Assembly (NCBI GenBank): GCA_031549495.1
Contig: JAVBPS010000009.1
Span: 1 to 64,000 of the forward strand
Direction of reading: 5' to 3'
Origin: JAVBOW01 sp031549495
GTDB lineage: Bacteria; Bacteroidota; Bacteroidia; Bacteroidales; Rikenellaceae
Length of the DNA: 64,000 nt
Part shown: piece by piece, positions 16,174 through 24,520 of the stretch
Layout: each line of letters opens with the position of its first letter
Numbering within the stretch: the first letter of the stretch is position 1
The notes under the pieces: generated by a model
The model's database searches: none
The model's input: the letters and a program-made list of their open reading frames with translations, nothing else
What the model was told of the DNA's origin: nothing
Made by a program: the position numbers and the translations under genes

Positions 16174-17163
16174 ATGGATATTGTATTGAGCGGCATCCGC
16201 TCCACCGGCCAACTCCACCTGGGCAACTATTTCGGCGCCCTGCTTAACTACGTGAAGATGCAGCATGAGAACAAATGCTACTTCTTTATCGCCGATTACC
16301 ATTCGCTCACCACGCATCCCGACCCGTCGGCGCTGCACGACAATGTGCGCAACGTGCTTTCGGAATACCTCGCCGCGGGCCTCGACCCCGACGTGGCGAC
16401 GATCTATGTGCAGAGCGACGTGCCGCAGATCGCCGAGCTCTCGCTGCTGCTCTCGATGCACGCCTACGTGGGCGAGCTGGAGCGCACGGCATCCTTCAAG
16501 GAAAAAATCCGCAAACATCCCGATAACGTGAACGCCGGCCTGCTGACCTATCCGGTGCTGATGGCCGCCGATATCCTTTTGCACCGCGCCACCAAGGTGC
16601 CCGTGGGGAAGGACCAGGAGCAGCACCTGGAACTGACCAGGGTTTTTGCCCGCCGCTTCAACAATTTCTACGGCGTGGAGTTCTTCCCCGAGAGCCAGCC
16701 CTACAACTTCGGCCGGGACCTGGTCAAGATCCCCGGCCTGGACGGCACGGGCAAGATGGGCAAGAGCGAGGGCAACGGCGTGTACCTCTCGGACACCGAC
16801 GAGCAGATCCGCAAGAAGGTGATGCGCGCGACGACCGACACGGGCCCCACGGAGCCGAACTCGCCCGTCAGCGAACCGGTCGCCAACCTGTTCACCATCA
16901 TGAAGGCGGTCTCGGAGCCCGACACGCTGAAATTCTTCCAGGAGAAATACGCCTCGTGCGAGATCCGCTACGGCGACCTGAAAAAGCAGCTGGCCGAGGA
17001 CATCATCGCCACCGTGCGGCCGATCCGCGAACGCATCGAGGCGATCCGGGCGGACGACGCCTACCTGCAGCGCGTGGTGCGCCAGGGTGCCGAGCGCGCC
17101 CGCGAGAGCGCCGACGCCACGATCGGCGAAGTGCGCCGGATCATGGGCATTACGCCGTTTTAA
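16174..17163 (+). CDS. trpS: Tryptophan--tRNA ligase
   Basis: Class I aminoacyl-tRNA synthetase charging tRNA-Trp. The 329-residue protein has the HIGH-type motif HLGN (15-18) in RSTGQLHLGNYFGAL and the KMSKS-type motif KMGKS (194-198) in GTGKMGKSEGN. The tryptophan pocket segment YPVLMAADILL and VGKDQEQHLELTR are also typical. Length is normal for the bacterial enzyme. It stands alone on the plus strand with its own -7 element and a strong terminator hairpin, so it is a single-gene unit. Confidence 0.97.
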   Translation: MDIVLSGIRSTGQLHLGNYFGALLNYVKMQHENKCYFFIADYHSLTTHPDPSALHDNVRNVLSEYLAAGLDPDVATIYVQSDVPQIAELSLLLSMHAYVGELERTASFKEKIRKHPDNVNAGLLTYPVLMAADILLHRATKVPVGKDQEQHLELTRVFARRFNNFYGVEFFPESQPYNFGRDLVKIPGLDGTGKMGKSEGNGVYLSDTDEQIRKKVMRATTDTGPTEPNSPVSEPVANLFTIMKAVSEPDTLKFFQEKYASCEIRYGDLKKQLAEDIIATVRPIRERIEAIRADDAYLQRVVRQGAERARESADATIGEVRRIMGITPF

Positions 17164-17185
17164 GCGAAAACCGGACGGTCATTTT

Positions 17186-17218
17186 GTGCAGCCCCGGACA
17201 AAAAGTCCGGGGCTGCAC
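17186..17218 (+). terminator. Intrinsic terminator after trpS
   Basis: A perfect 14-bp GC-rich stem (17186-17199 with 17205-17218), loop AAAAA, followed by TATTTTG. It lies 22 nt after the trpS stop. Confidence 0.8.
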
Positions 17219-17244
17219 TATTTTGCTCATTTCTATTTATTTAT

Positions 17245-17280
17245 GATTTTAAAATATTTCATTAAGATTTTAAAATATTT
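17245..17280. repeat. Direct repeats with 21-bp period upstream of the LruC gene
   Basis: GATTTTAAAATATTT occurs twice, at 17245-17259 and 17266-17280, i.e. two helical turns apart and about 50 bp before the -33 element of the next promoter. It may be a regulator site, or only AT-rich intergenic DNA. Confidence 0.4.
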
Positions 17281-17329
17281 ATTTTTATTCTGCGTTATAT
17301 CAGTGGGTTGTTAAAAAATAACATAAAAA

Positions 17330-17360
17330 TTTGGTGCTGACAATTAATTTCGTATATTTG
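17330..17360 (+). promoter_or_regulatory. Bacteroidetes-type promoter for the LruC lipoprotein gene
   Basis: TTTG (17330-17333), a 19-nt spacer and TATATTTG (17353-17360) match the consensus exactly. The predicted start near 17367 leaves a leader of about 110 nt that contains a possible 15-codon ORF (17381-17428). The 316-nt gap 17164-17479 holds the trpS terminator, the direct repeats and this promoter. Confidence 0.8.
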
Positions 17361-17479
17361 CCCTCAACTTTCTGATATATATGAAGGTATATGCCATGAG
17401 AGAGGGCGACCTTATTTTTAAGGTTTAAAATGTTATGCGGGGACTAGTGTTGTTGATTGTAAATGACTTACTATTCAAG

Positions 17480-19396
17480 ATGAAAAAAATTGCGATGCTG
17501 GCGGCGGCACTCCTGATCGGAGCGGCGTCGTGGAGTTGCCTGAAGGAAACTACGGCTGTAACCTCGGGAGGCCAGGGCAACACGTTTGATTTTAAAACCA
17601 CCGAAACGACCAACATTTCGGTTAATTACTCTCTGACCGACTCCGAAACTCCTCTTCTTTTCGAAGTCTACACAGAATATCCTTTCACCAGTACGAACAA
17701 CCGCACGCTCAAAGCGGATCTCGAGCCGGCCTTGCGCGCCTATGTCGACGCTGCGGGGAAATTCAGCGGAACGGTTCTGCTGCCCAGTTGGTGCGAGCAG
17801 GTCTATCTGCACTCCACCAAGTTGGGGCTGCCTGATGTGATCGCCCTTCCGGTAACGGCCGGCGGGATCTCCTATACGGCCGGTGATGCCCTGACGGTCG
17901 TTTCGGCCGGTGCTTCGCGCGCTGCGCATACCTACCCTTCGGATATCTATGTGCCGGGCGATTGGAGCAGCACGGGTAAAATGGCGAGCGACAACGGTAC
18001 GGTCAACATCTCCGGCGACGTGAAAAGCGCCTTCGACGTCTTCCAGCAAGGGGTGAGCATCAACAAGAGCCATTCGAACCTGCTCGGTAAGATACCGGTG
18101 GTGAACATCACCAAGAACAACGGCGCCAACCGCGTGACCCTGACGCTGGTGCACAGCAGCGGCCTGGATCACAGCACGCTTTGCTACTACAGCTACCCGA
18201 CCGCCACCCCGCCCACGTCGCTCGCCCAGGTGAAGAATATCCTCGCCCTGCCGAACACCGCTTACCTGCTGGATATGGGCGTGGCATTCGGCAAAGGCTA
18301 TTCGGTGGACTTGAAGTACTGGGACGGCAGCGGCTATGTGGCCGGTTTCCCGCAAGGCACCTCGATCGGTTTCTTCGTCATCAAGGACGGATTTGAATCC
18401 GCTACGGGTAATATCGTGGACGGCACGCGTTACTATTCCAACTTCGACCTGACCGAAGATAAACAGCAGATCGTCGCTTTCGGCAACAGCGGCAACGGCA
18501 TCTTCATCGCCGGTGTGGAAACCGTCGACCGTAACTCGGCCGGTTGCGACAACGATTTCCGGGACATCCTTTTCTATGTGGAGCCGTTCCCGCGCAACTC
18601 GGCCACGTTCGACAACCTGGTCGTCGATCCGGAACCCGTTCCGGAACCCGAGCCCAATTACACCGAATACAAGGGCACGCTGATCTTCGAAGACCTCTGG
18701 CCCTCGGCGGGTGACTACGACCTGAACGACGTGGTGGTGGAATACACTTCGAAAGTTTATGTCAACGACGACAACGAGGTGATCAAAATAGAGGAGAAAT
18801 ACGTGCCGGTGAACAACGGTGCGGAGATCCAGAGCGGTTTCGCCGTACAATACAACGTGGCGCAGTCGGCTTTCAAGACCTATAATTTCTCCACGGACTT
18901 CACGCCCGGGGTGCAGAAAGCCGACTATGTGGCCAGTCCCATGCCGATCGGCGGTTTCGAGTCGGGACAGTCCAAGGCGACCGTGCTCTTCTTCGACGAC
19001 ATCCGTACCGGGAACCTGATCGGTAAAACGTTCACGGTGAAGGCCGAGATGAATTCCGGGATCAAGGCGGCGACCTTCGGCTATCCGCCCTACAACCCGT
19101 TCATCGTGATCCTCCACGGCGTGGGTGCCGATCCGCGCAACCGCGAGTTGCACCTGCCGAACTACGCGCCCACGCCCAAGGCGAGCACGCAGTGGTTCGG
19201 GGTGAATGCCGACGAATCGAATCCGCCCCTGACCTACTACGTCTCTTCGGAAAACTATCCTTTCGCGATCAATCTGCCCATTCACGGCTTCGTCCTCTCG
19301 CCCGAGACGGTGCGCATCGACAAGACCTATTCGGAGTACTACCGCTGGGCCGCGTCGTATGGTCAGATGAACCAGAAATGGTACGAAAACCCGTAA
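17480..19396 (+). CDS. LruC domain-containing lipoprotein
   Basis: Predicted cell-surface or periplasmic lipoprotein of 638 residues. The start at 17480 (MKKIAML) gives a lipoprotein signal with Cys20 in AASWSC; the frame is open further upstream but without a signal. The C-terminal part shows the LruC/DUF4842 hallmark GTLIFEDLWPSAGDYDLNDV (about residues 392-411) followed by VVVEYTSKVYVNDDNEVIK. A Pro-Glu spacer (VDPEPVPEPEPNY) separates it from an N-terminal, beta-rich region. LruC proteins are widespread in Bacteroidetes; their role is unknown, with calcium-like DxD loops suggested by the acidic motif. It has its own promoter and terminator. Confidence 0.87.
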   Translation: MKKIAMLAAALLIGAASWSCLKETTAVTSGGQGNTFDFKTTETTNISVNYSLTDSETPLLFEVYTEYPFTSTNNRTLKADLEPALRAYVDAAGKFSGTVLLPSWCEQVYLHSTKLGLPDVIALPVTAGGISYTAGDALTVVSAGASRAAHTYPSDIYVPGDWSSTGKMASDNGTVNISGDVKSAFDVFQQGVSINKSHSNLLGKIPVVNITKNNGANRVTLTLVHSSGLDHSTLCYYSYPTATPPTSLAQVKNILALPNTAYLLDMGVAFGKGYSVDLKYWDGSGYVAGFPQGTSIGFFVIKDGFESATGNIVDGTRYYSNFDLTEDKQQIVAFGNSGNGIFIAGVETVDRNSAGCDNDFRDILFYVEPFPRNSATFDNLVVDPEPVPEPEPNYTEYKGTLIFEDLWPSAGDYDLNDVVVEYTSKVYVNDDNEVIKIEEKYVPVNNGAEIQSGFAVQYNVAQSAFKTYNFSTDFTPGVQKADYVASPMPIGGFESGQSKATVLFFDDIRTGNLIGKTFTVKAEMNSGIKAATFGYPPYNPFIVILHGVGADPRNRELHLPNYAPTPKASTQWFGVNADESNPPLTYYVSSENYPFAINLPIHGFVLSPETVRIDKTYSEYYRWAASYGQMNQKWYENP

Positions 19397-19418
19397 CGGC
19401 GAACTGAAAACCCTATAC

Positions 19419-19451
19419 AAAACGGCTTCCCTGGTGGGAAGCCGTTTTTTT
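19419..19451 (+). terminator. Intrinsic terminator after the LruC gene
   Basis: AAAACGGCTTCCC, loop TGGT, complementary arm and a run of seven T residues: a textbook intrinsic terminator 22 nt after the stop. Confidence 0.88.
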
Positions 19452-19456
19452 GTGTT

Positions 19457-19644
19457 TGTCATTCGGCAGCGCAGTGAAGAATCTTGGTCGGACTGTGTTC
19501 TGAATGTTCCGACCAGGATTCTTTTGTTAGCGAACGAAAAAAACTCGTTCGTTTTCCTCCTTGTCGCCCGGCAGAGCCCAAACAAAGAGACGTTTGGCCT
19601 CTGCTCTCTCTGTCTGCGTCGGTTCACTGCGCTGCCGAATGACA
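19457..19644. repeat. Palindromic repeat family A, long form, copy 3
   Basis: A 188-nt element with perfectly pairing outer arms (TGTCATTCGGCAGCGCAGTG and complement), an inner GAATCTTGGTCGGA/TCCGACCAGGATTC stem, and an extra segment shared with 8896-9091 that forms CGAACGA/TCGTTCG and CCAAAC/GTTTGG stems. The 318-nt gap 19397-19714 contains the LruC terminator, this element and the ClC gene promoter. Confidence 0.82.
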
Positions 19645-19659
19645 AATACGGCTGGTTTC

Positions 19660-19691
19660 TTGGTATCGTTCCCCTTTTTTCCATACCTTTG
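19660..19691 (+). promoter_or_regulatory. Promoter for the ClC channel gene
   Basis: TTG (19660-19662), 21 nt, then TACCTTTG (19684-19691), 23 nt before the ATG. The -7 element is exact; the spacer is at the long end. Confidence 0.6.
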
Positions 19692-19714
19692 CAACTTGTG
19701 TCACGCAACGATTC

Positions 19715-21493
19715 ATGAAACACTATTTCGACATAGCGTACCGATCCATCATCCTGCTCTCCAAGCGGTTTACCGACAGGCAGTTGATGATCATCCTGGC
19801 CGTCCTGACCGGATTGCTGGCGGCGCTGGGCACCTATGTCTTCGAATCGCTGCTGCACGGCATCAAATGGGCGCTGGTGAGCTGGTTCCCGGTCGACAGC
19901 GCGGGATGGCTCTACCTGGTCTACCCGGCCGTAGGGATCATCCTGGCCACGCTTTTCGTGCGCTACGTCATCAAGGATAACATCTCGGAAGGGGTGACCC
20001 GCGTGCTCTACGCCATGTCCAAGGGCGGCTCGCGCATCAGGCCCCACAACTGCTACTCCTCGATCGTGGGCGGCGCGACGACCATCGGTTTCGGGGGCTC
20101 GGTCGGCCCCGAGGCCCCGATCGTGCTGACCGGGGCGGCCATCGGCTCGAACGTGGGCCGTTTCATGCGCCTGAACTACCGCAACACCACCCTGCTGCTC
20201 AGCTGCGGCGCGGCGGCGGCCCTGGCGGCCATCTTCAAAGCGCCCATCACCGGGGTGATCTTCGTGTTGGAGATCCTGATGCTCGATATCACGATGGGGG
20301 CGATCCTGCCGCTGATCATCGCCACGGTGACCGCCACCTCGATCACCTTCTTCCTCACGGGCTTCGACCCCGTGCTGCCGATCACCGCTCCGCCCGGCTT
20401 CAAACTCTACAACATCCCGATGTACGTCGCCCTGGGGATCACCTGCGGGCTGATGTCGTACTATTTCAAGAGCGTCAACCAACGCATCGGCGCCTGGTTC
20501 TCCCGCATGCCGCGCCAGTTGCACAAATGGATCGCGGGCGGGGCCATCCTCGGCCTGCTGATCTTCATCTTCCCGCCGCTGTACGGCGAGGGGTACGACG
20601 GCTTCATCCAGCTGATGAAGGGCGACACGGACGCGCTGTTCAATAACTCGCTCTTCTATAAGTACCGCGAGGTGGCGTGGGTGGTGGTCGTCTACCTGGT
20701 GATGATCCTCTTTTTCAAGGTGGTGGCGATGGCTTCGACCAACGCCGCCGGCGGGGTGGGGGGGACGTTCGCACCCTCGCTCTTCGTGGGGGCCTTCACG
20801 GGCGGGACGATGGCCTTCATCTGCAATGCGTGGCTGGGATTCGACCTGCCGATCATCTCCTTCACGCTGGTCGGCATGGCCGGGGTGATGTCCGGGGTGA
20901 TGAACGCGCCGTTGACCTCGATCTTCCTGATCGCCGAGCTGTCGAGCGGCTACGGGCTGTTCATTCCGCTGATGACCGTCTCCTCGATCTCCTTTGCGGT
21001 TGGATATTATTTCGATCCCTACTCCGTATACACCAAAAAATTGCACCAGTCGGGCGAGCTGCTCACCCATAACAAGGACCGCTCGGTGCTGGTGTTCCTC
21101 GACCTGAACGCGCTGGTGGAGACCGATTTTCACGCGATCGACGAGAAAGCCACGCTGGGCGACCTGGTTAAACTGATCTCCAAGATGCGGCGTAATATCT
21201 TCCCGGTGCTCGATAAGGACGGCAAACTGATGGGGGTGGTGCAACTCGACCAGTTGCGCGCCGATATGTTCGACCCCGCGAAATACGGCACCCCGATCGT
21301 CCATTACATGACCCAGCCGCCCGATAAGATCCTGCCCAACGAGCATATCCAGAGCGTGCTGGACGCCTTCGAAGAGACGCGCGCATGGATGCTCCCCGTG
21401 GTGGACAAGGGCGGGCGCTACCTGGGTTTCATCTCCAAATCGCAAATCCTGGCGGCCTACCGGCACAAGTTGATGGAAATTTCAGAAGAATAA
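19715..21493 (+). CDS. ClC-family chloride channel/transporter with CBS domains
   Basis: Inner-membrane anion channel or anion/proton exchanger. The 592-residue protein has about ten or more membrane helices (residues 25-435). The second ClC motif reads GGSVGPEAPIVLTGAAIGS, with Glu133 at the gating-glutamate position, and the third motif is GGVGGTFAPSLFVGAFTGG. The first motif (GSGIP) is replaced by ISEGV. The C-terminal 130 residues hold a CBS pair (MRRNIFPVLDKDGKLMGVV and EETRAWMLPVVDKGGRYLGF), usual for nucleotide-regulated ClC proteins. An overlapping 1331-codon minus-strand frame is a shadow of this gene and the LruC gene. Confidence 0.92.
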   Translation: MKHYFDIAYRSIILLSKRFTDRQLMIILAVLTGLLAALGTYVFESLLHGIKWALVSWFPVDSAGWLYLVYPAVGIILATLFVRYVIKDNISEGVTRVLYAMSKGGSRIRPHNCYSSIVGGATTIGFGGSVGPEAPIVLTGAAIGSNVGRFMRLNYRNTTLLLSCGAAAALAAIFKAPITGVIFVLEILMLDITMGAILPLIIATVTATSITFFLTGFDPVLPITAPPGFKLYNIPMYVALGITCGLMSYYFKSVNQRIGAWFSRMPRQLHKWIAGGAILGLLIFIFPPLYGEGYDGFIQLMKGDTDALFNNSLFYKYREVAWVVVVYLVMILFFKVVAMASTNAAGGVGGTFAPSLFVGAFTGGTMAFICNAWLGFDLPIISFTLVGMAGVMSGVMNAPLTSIFLIAELSSGYGLFIPLMTVSSISFAVGYYFDPYSVYTKKLHQSGELLTHNKDRSVLVFLDLNALVETDFHAIDEKATLGDLVKLISKMRRNIFPVLDKDGKLMGVVQLDQLRADMFDPAKYGTPIVHYMTQPPDKILPNEHIQSVLDAFEETRAWMLPVVDKGGRYLGFISKSQILAAYRHKLMEISEE

Positions 21494-21503
21494 TACGAAT
21501 GCT

Positions 21504-21588
21504 TGTCATTCTGAACGAAGTGAAGAATCTTGGTCGAGCTGTGTTCAGACTGTTCCGACCAAGATTCTTCACTTCGTTCAGAATGACA
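21504..21588. repeat. Palindromic repeat family A, short form, copy 4
   Basis: An 85-nt palindrome: TGTCATTCTGAACGAAGTGA and AGAATCTTGGTCG pair with the right arm ending GAATGACA. It sits between the ClC stop and the bidirectional terminator. Confidence 0.82.
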
Positions 21589-21590
21589 AA

Positions 21591-21614
21591 AAAAGGCGCC
21601 CGAAAGCGCCTTTT
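21591..21614. terminator. Bidirectional terminator between convergent genes
   Basis: AAAAGGCGC / GCGCCTTTT with a 6-nt loop provides a stem with T runs on both strands, between the plus-strand ClC gene and the minus-strand DUF3078 gene. Confidence 0.75.
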
Positions 21615-21635
21615 CTGATATATTCTGCGGGTAAT

Positions 21636-22508
21636 TTAGAACGTAAACATAAACCCGACCCCGAGCACTTCTTTAAGCTGCAAACGCGCCCCCTTGCGCC
21701 CGTCCGCCTGCAAAAATTTCGTATCGTCGTCATAGATCATCGACACCGACAGGTTGGCCGAGAACCACTTATTGATCTTCATCGTCAATTGGTTATCCCA
21801 GTTCACGTCGACGTTCTGCGGCTTTTCCAGATAGTTGGAGTAGAGCGTCAGGCGCGAATAGATGGTCATGTTGGGCAGGAATTCATATTTGGCCTCCATC
21901 ACGGCGTTGGCGCCGAACTCCGCGAGCAGGTTCTTGCCCGGGTCCACGCCGTAAGCCCCCGCATCCGAAAGCTCGTCGTTCAGAACGAACGTCCCGCGCC
22001 AGGCGGCGGGCGAGAGGGTGGCGGTGAACCACTTGGCGGGCGTCCAAGTGAAACCGAGGCCGGCCGTGAGGTAACCCGGCGCCATGAATTGCGAGAGCAG
22101 CGTCGGGGGCGTGGTCGAATAGTTGAAGCCGTTGGCGAACTGCGAGTTGAAGTTGGCGAACGCGCTGGCGTACCACGTCTTGGCGATCTTGTAGCCGTAG
22201 GTCGACGAGAGGTAGATCTTGTCGTTGGTCTTGCGTGTGCCGAGCGATCCGGTGTTGCTCATCCCGTAGGCCAGCTCGATGCGGTTGTTCCACAGGTGGC
22301 GGTCCCGCTTGTAGTCGAGGCTGTAAGCCAACCCGATGTCGAACGCCACGGAGTTGTCGCCCCCGGCCGCCCAGTTCGACAGGCTCACCTGGTTGATGTT
22401 CAGTCCGGTAGTCCCGGTGTGCGTCCAATACTTGACGGTGTCCGCGTCCTGGGCCGAAACTCCGGCGGCCAGCGCCATGAATACGATCGAAAATAATATC
22501 TTTCTCAT
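21636..22508 (-). CDS. DUF3078 outer-membrane beta-barrel protein
   Basis: A 290-residue protein with a signal peptide (cleavage after AAGVSAQ). The N-terminal mature region TGTTGLNINQVSLSNWAAGG is the DUF3078 signature. The rest consists of alternating strands with aromatic girdles (for example YASAFANFNSQF and MTIYSRLTLYSNYLEK) and ends in Phe (VGFMFTF), as expected for an outer-membrane barrel recognised by Bam. Function unknown. The second Met (22508) was chosen over 22514 because it gives an MRK signal start. The gene is alone on the minus strand and diverges from the DUF4919 gene. Confidence 0.87.
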   Translation of the reverse strand: MRKILFSIVFMALAAGVSAQDADTVKYWTHTGTTGLNINQVSLSNWAAGGDNSVAFDIGLAYSLDYKRDRHLWNNRIELAYGMSNTGSLGTRKTNDKIYLSSTYGYKIAKTWYASAFANFNSQFANGFNYSTTPPTLLSQFMAPGYLTAGLGFTWTPAKWFTATLSPAAWRGTFVLNDELSDAGAYGVDPGKNLLAEFGANAVMEAKYEFLPNMTIYSRLTLYSNYLEKPQNVDVNWDNQLTMKINKWFSANLSVSMIYDDDTKFLQADGRKGARLQLKEVLGVGFMFTF

Positions 22509-22543
22509 AATCAATAAATTTAGGTGGAAAATTCACAAAACGC

Positions 22544-22575
22544 TTGCCAAGATACCCAAAAAATCCCTAACTTTG
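22544..22575 (+). promoter_or_regulatory. Promoter for the DUF4919 gene
   Basis: TTG (22544-22546), 21 nt, then TAACTTTG (22568-22575), 23 nt before the ATG at 22599. The -7 element is exact; the -33 is partial. Confidence 0.55.
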
Positions 22576-22598
22576 AAAAACCTAACCGTAAAATCGTC

Positions 22599-23264
22599 AT
22601 GGGCAAACTCCTCCTTCCGCTCTGTTTGTGCCTGTTCATCCTGCCCTGCCGCGCGCAGCCGCAGCCGACATTGCACGTCGATTACGACAGCATCCGTGTG
22701 GCCGTGGAAAACCATAGGGAGGCTTACGACGCCCTGCTGGAGCGCTTCGTGCAGGCCGATACCACGCTCATGCTCGAAGAGTGTGCCTTGCTTTACTACG
22801 GTTTTGCGTTTACCGGGAAATACGATGTCATGGCCGGTGACCGGGAGATGAGCGAAGCGCTTAAAAGGGGCAATTACGCCGCGGTGGAGACCCGTGCCGG
22901 GGCTTTGCTGGAGAGCAGCCCTTTGCTGATGGAGGCCAATTTCAATATGTGCGTGGCACTCGACAAGCGGAACGATCCCGATTGGAAAAAATTCATCTGG
23001 AAATTCATCGCCATCGGTAAAGTCATCCTGGCCAGCGGCGACGGTACCTCCCCGGCCACGGCTTACAAAGTGCTCTATGTCCCGGACGAATACTCCGTGC
23101 TTTTCAAGATCATGCGGGCCCACAGCCTGGCTTCGCAGACGCTGCAACTGGACCCCGTGCCCTGCGACGTGATGACCGTCCGGATGGGCAAAGACGGGCC
23201 GGAGAGGAAGGTGTATTTCGATATTACGCTCCATACGAACAAACTCATGGAAATACTTAAATAA
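22599..23264 (+). CDS. DUF4919-type secreted protein
   Basis: A 221-residue protein with a signal peptide (MGKLLLPLCLCLFILPCRAQ). The mature part contains YGFAFTGKYDVMAGD and ATAYKVLYVPDEYSVLF, which I recognise as DUF4919-like; the helical first half resembles repeat-type scaffolds. Function unknown. The start at 22599 is supported by the signal peptide and by the promoter 23 nt upstream, which lies inside the longer open frame beginning at 22524. The stop codon lies within the left arm of an inverted repeat (23260-23274). Confidence 0.75.
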   Translation: MGKLLLPLCLCLFILPCRAQPQPTLHVDYDSIRVAVENHREAYDALLERFVQADTTLMLEECALLYYGFAFTGKYDVMAGDREMSEALKRGNYAAVETRAGALLESSPLLMEANFNMCVALDKRNDPDWKKFIWKFIAIGKVILASGDGTSPATAYKVLYVPDEYSVLFKIMRAHSLASQTLQLDPVPCDVMTVRMGKDGPERKVYFDITLHTNKLMEILK

Positions 23265-23482
23265 CGTGAGTTCGACTAATTCTAATATGCTGGTGACTAT
23301 GATCTTACCGTGTTAGTGTGCTTCTCTTGTATAGCCGAACTCACGTTATTCGTTCCGCTGCGCTGGCATATTCCCCCCTGCCCCCCTTTGGGAAAGGGGG
23401 GTGCGCCAGGCCAACGCACCCTTTGCTCGGAACAGTGGTTTATATAATTGATTTTCAGTAGCCAAATTCATCGAACTCACGT
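23260..23482. repeat. Composite intergenic element with AACGTGAGTTCG inverted repeats
   Basis: Left arm AATAACGTGAGTTCG (23260-23274) pairs perfectly with 23336-23350, and a third shorter copy CGAACTCACGT lies at 23472-23482. Between the second and third copies is a C-rich/G-rich hairpin (about 23383-23402). A related AACGTGAGTT stretch occurs at 40433-40443. No gene in the 227-nt gap. Confidence 0.6.
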
Positions 23483-23491
23483 CAAATAATT

Positions 23492-24364
23492 ATGAAAAAA
23501 TTTTTGAACTTACTGCTGGCCCTCGTGGCCGTCGTTCCCGTCCTGGCCGGGGGTGTTGTCAAAGAGGACCGGATATGCAAAAGCGCGATCCTGAAAATGG
23601 ACCGCAAATATTCCGTCTACCTGCCCGAGGGCTACGAGACCTCCTCGCGCCATTATCCGGTGCTTTACCTGCTGCACGGCGCGGGCGACGACCATACGGG
23701 CTGGGTGCAGTTCGGCGAGGTGTGCCACATCGCGGACAAGGCGGTCGCCGAGGGCAAGGCCACCCCGATGATCATCATCATGCCCGACGCGAACACCACC
23801 CAGCGGGGTTATTTCAACGACCCGGCGGGCGTGTGGCGCTACGAGGATTTCTTCTTCGAAGAGCTGATCCCCCATGTCGAAAAAACCTATAAATGCCGCA
23901 CCGAGCAGCGTTACCGCGCCATTGCAGGCCTCTCGATGGGCGGCGGCGGGACGCTTTATTACACGCTGCACCGCCCCGACCTGTTCGCCGCGGCCTGCCC
24001 GCTGAGCCCCTTCGTGGGCGTGGACCGCGAGCAGGTCATGATCCGTGCGAAGCAGTGGACTTCCACGGCCGGGACAGCCTCGCCCGGGCAGTTGGATCAA
24101 TTCGTGGCCCGTTACTGCCTCGAACCGTTGGTGGAATCGCTGACCGATGAGCAACTCAAAGCGGTGGGCAAGGTGCGCTGGTTCGTGGACTGCGGCGACG
24201 ACGATTTTTTATATAAAGACGCGGCCCTGATCCATAACATGTTCCGCGACAAGAAGATACCGCATGAATACCGCGTGCGCGACGGGGCGCATAACTGGAC
24301 TTACTGGCGCGCCTCGTTGCCCGTGGTGCTGGAATTCGTGTCGGGATCTTTCCATCAGATGTGA
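23492..24364 (+). CDS. Secreted esterase, CE1/esterase-D-like alpha/beta hydrolase
   Basis: Predicted carboxylesterase of the feruloyl/acetyl-xylan esterase (CE1) type, likely periplasmic or surface-exposed. The 290-residue protein has a signal peptide (residues 1-19), the oxyanion region PVLYLLHGAGDDHTGW, and the nucleophile elbow GLSMGG with Ser148. A late Asp (VDCGDDDFLY) and His (RDGAHNWTYWRASL) complete a plausible triad. Such enzymes remove ester groups from plant polysaccharides, but there is no polysaccharide utilisation locus around it, so the substrate is open. No N-terminal carbohydrate-binding domain. Confidence 0.85.
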   Translation: MKKFLNLLLALVAVVPVLAGGVVKEDRICKSAILKMDRKYSVYLPEGYETSSRHYPVLYLLHGAGDDHTGWVQFGEVCHIADKAVAEGKATPMIIIMPDANTTQRGYFNDPAGVWRYEDFFFEELIPHVEKTYKCRTEQRYRAIAGLSMGGGGTLYYTLHRPDLFAAACPLSPFVGVDREQVMIRAKQWTSTAGTASPGQLDQFVARYCLEPLVESLTDEQLKAVGKVRWFVDCGDDDFLYKDAALIHNMFRDKKIPHEYRVRDGAHNWTYWRASLPVVLEFVSGSFHQM

Positions 24365-24392
24365 TTTTTTCTTATTTTCGCAGCGGAATTTA

Positions 24393-24506
24393 ACCACAAA
24401 GGACACAAAAAAGATTTTCACACAAAAAAAGACACAATGAGTTTGTTCGAAGCCTAATTTTTGTGTTCTTTTTTTGTGTGAAAATCTTTTTTGTGTCCTT
24501 TGTGGT
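24393..24506. repeat. 40-bp perfect inverted repeat upstream of gltX
   Basis: Arms 24393-24432 and 24467-24506 are perfectly complementary for 40 bp (ACCACAAAGGACACAAAA at the left end) with a 34-nt loop. It fills the gap between the esterase stop and the gltX start, ending 14 nt before the ATG. Confidence 0.8.
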
Positions 24507-24520
24507 GAATAAAAAACAAA

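Noticed and set aside
17471..21466. 1331-codon minus-strand open frame
   Set aside because: Antisense to the LruC and ClC genes, with low-complexity His/Arg/Gly/Glu-rich composition typical of GC-rich shadow frames; it also runs through a terminator and a palindromic repeat.
23265..23491. tRNA or small RNA gene in the intergenic gap
   Set aside because: No cloverleaf or CCA-type end; the structure comes from the repeated AACGTGAGTTCG arms and a homopurine/homopyrimidine hairpin.
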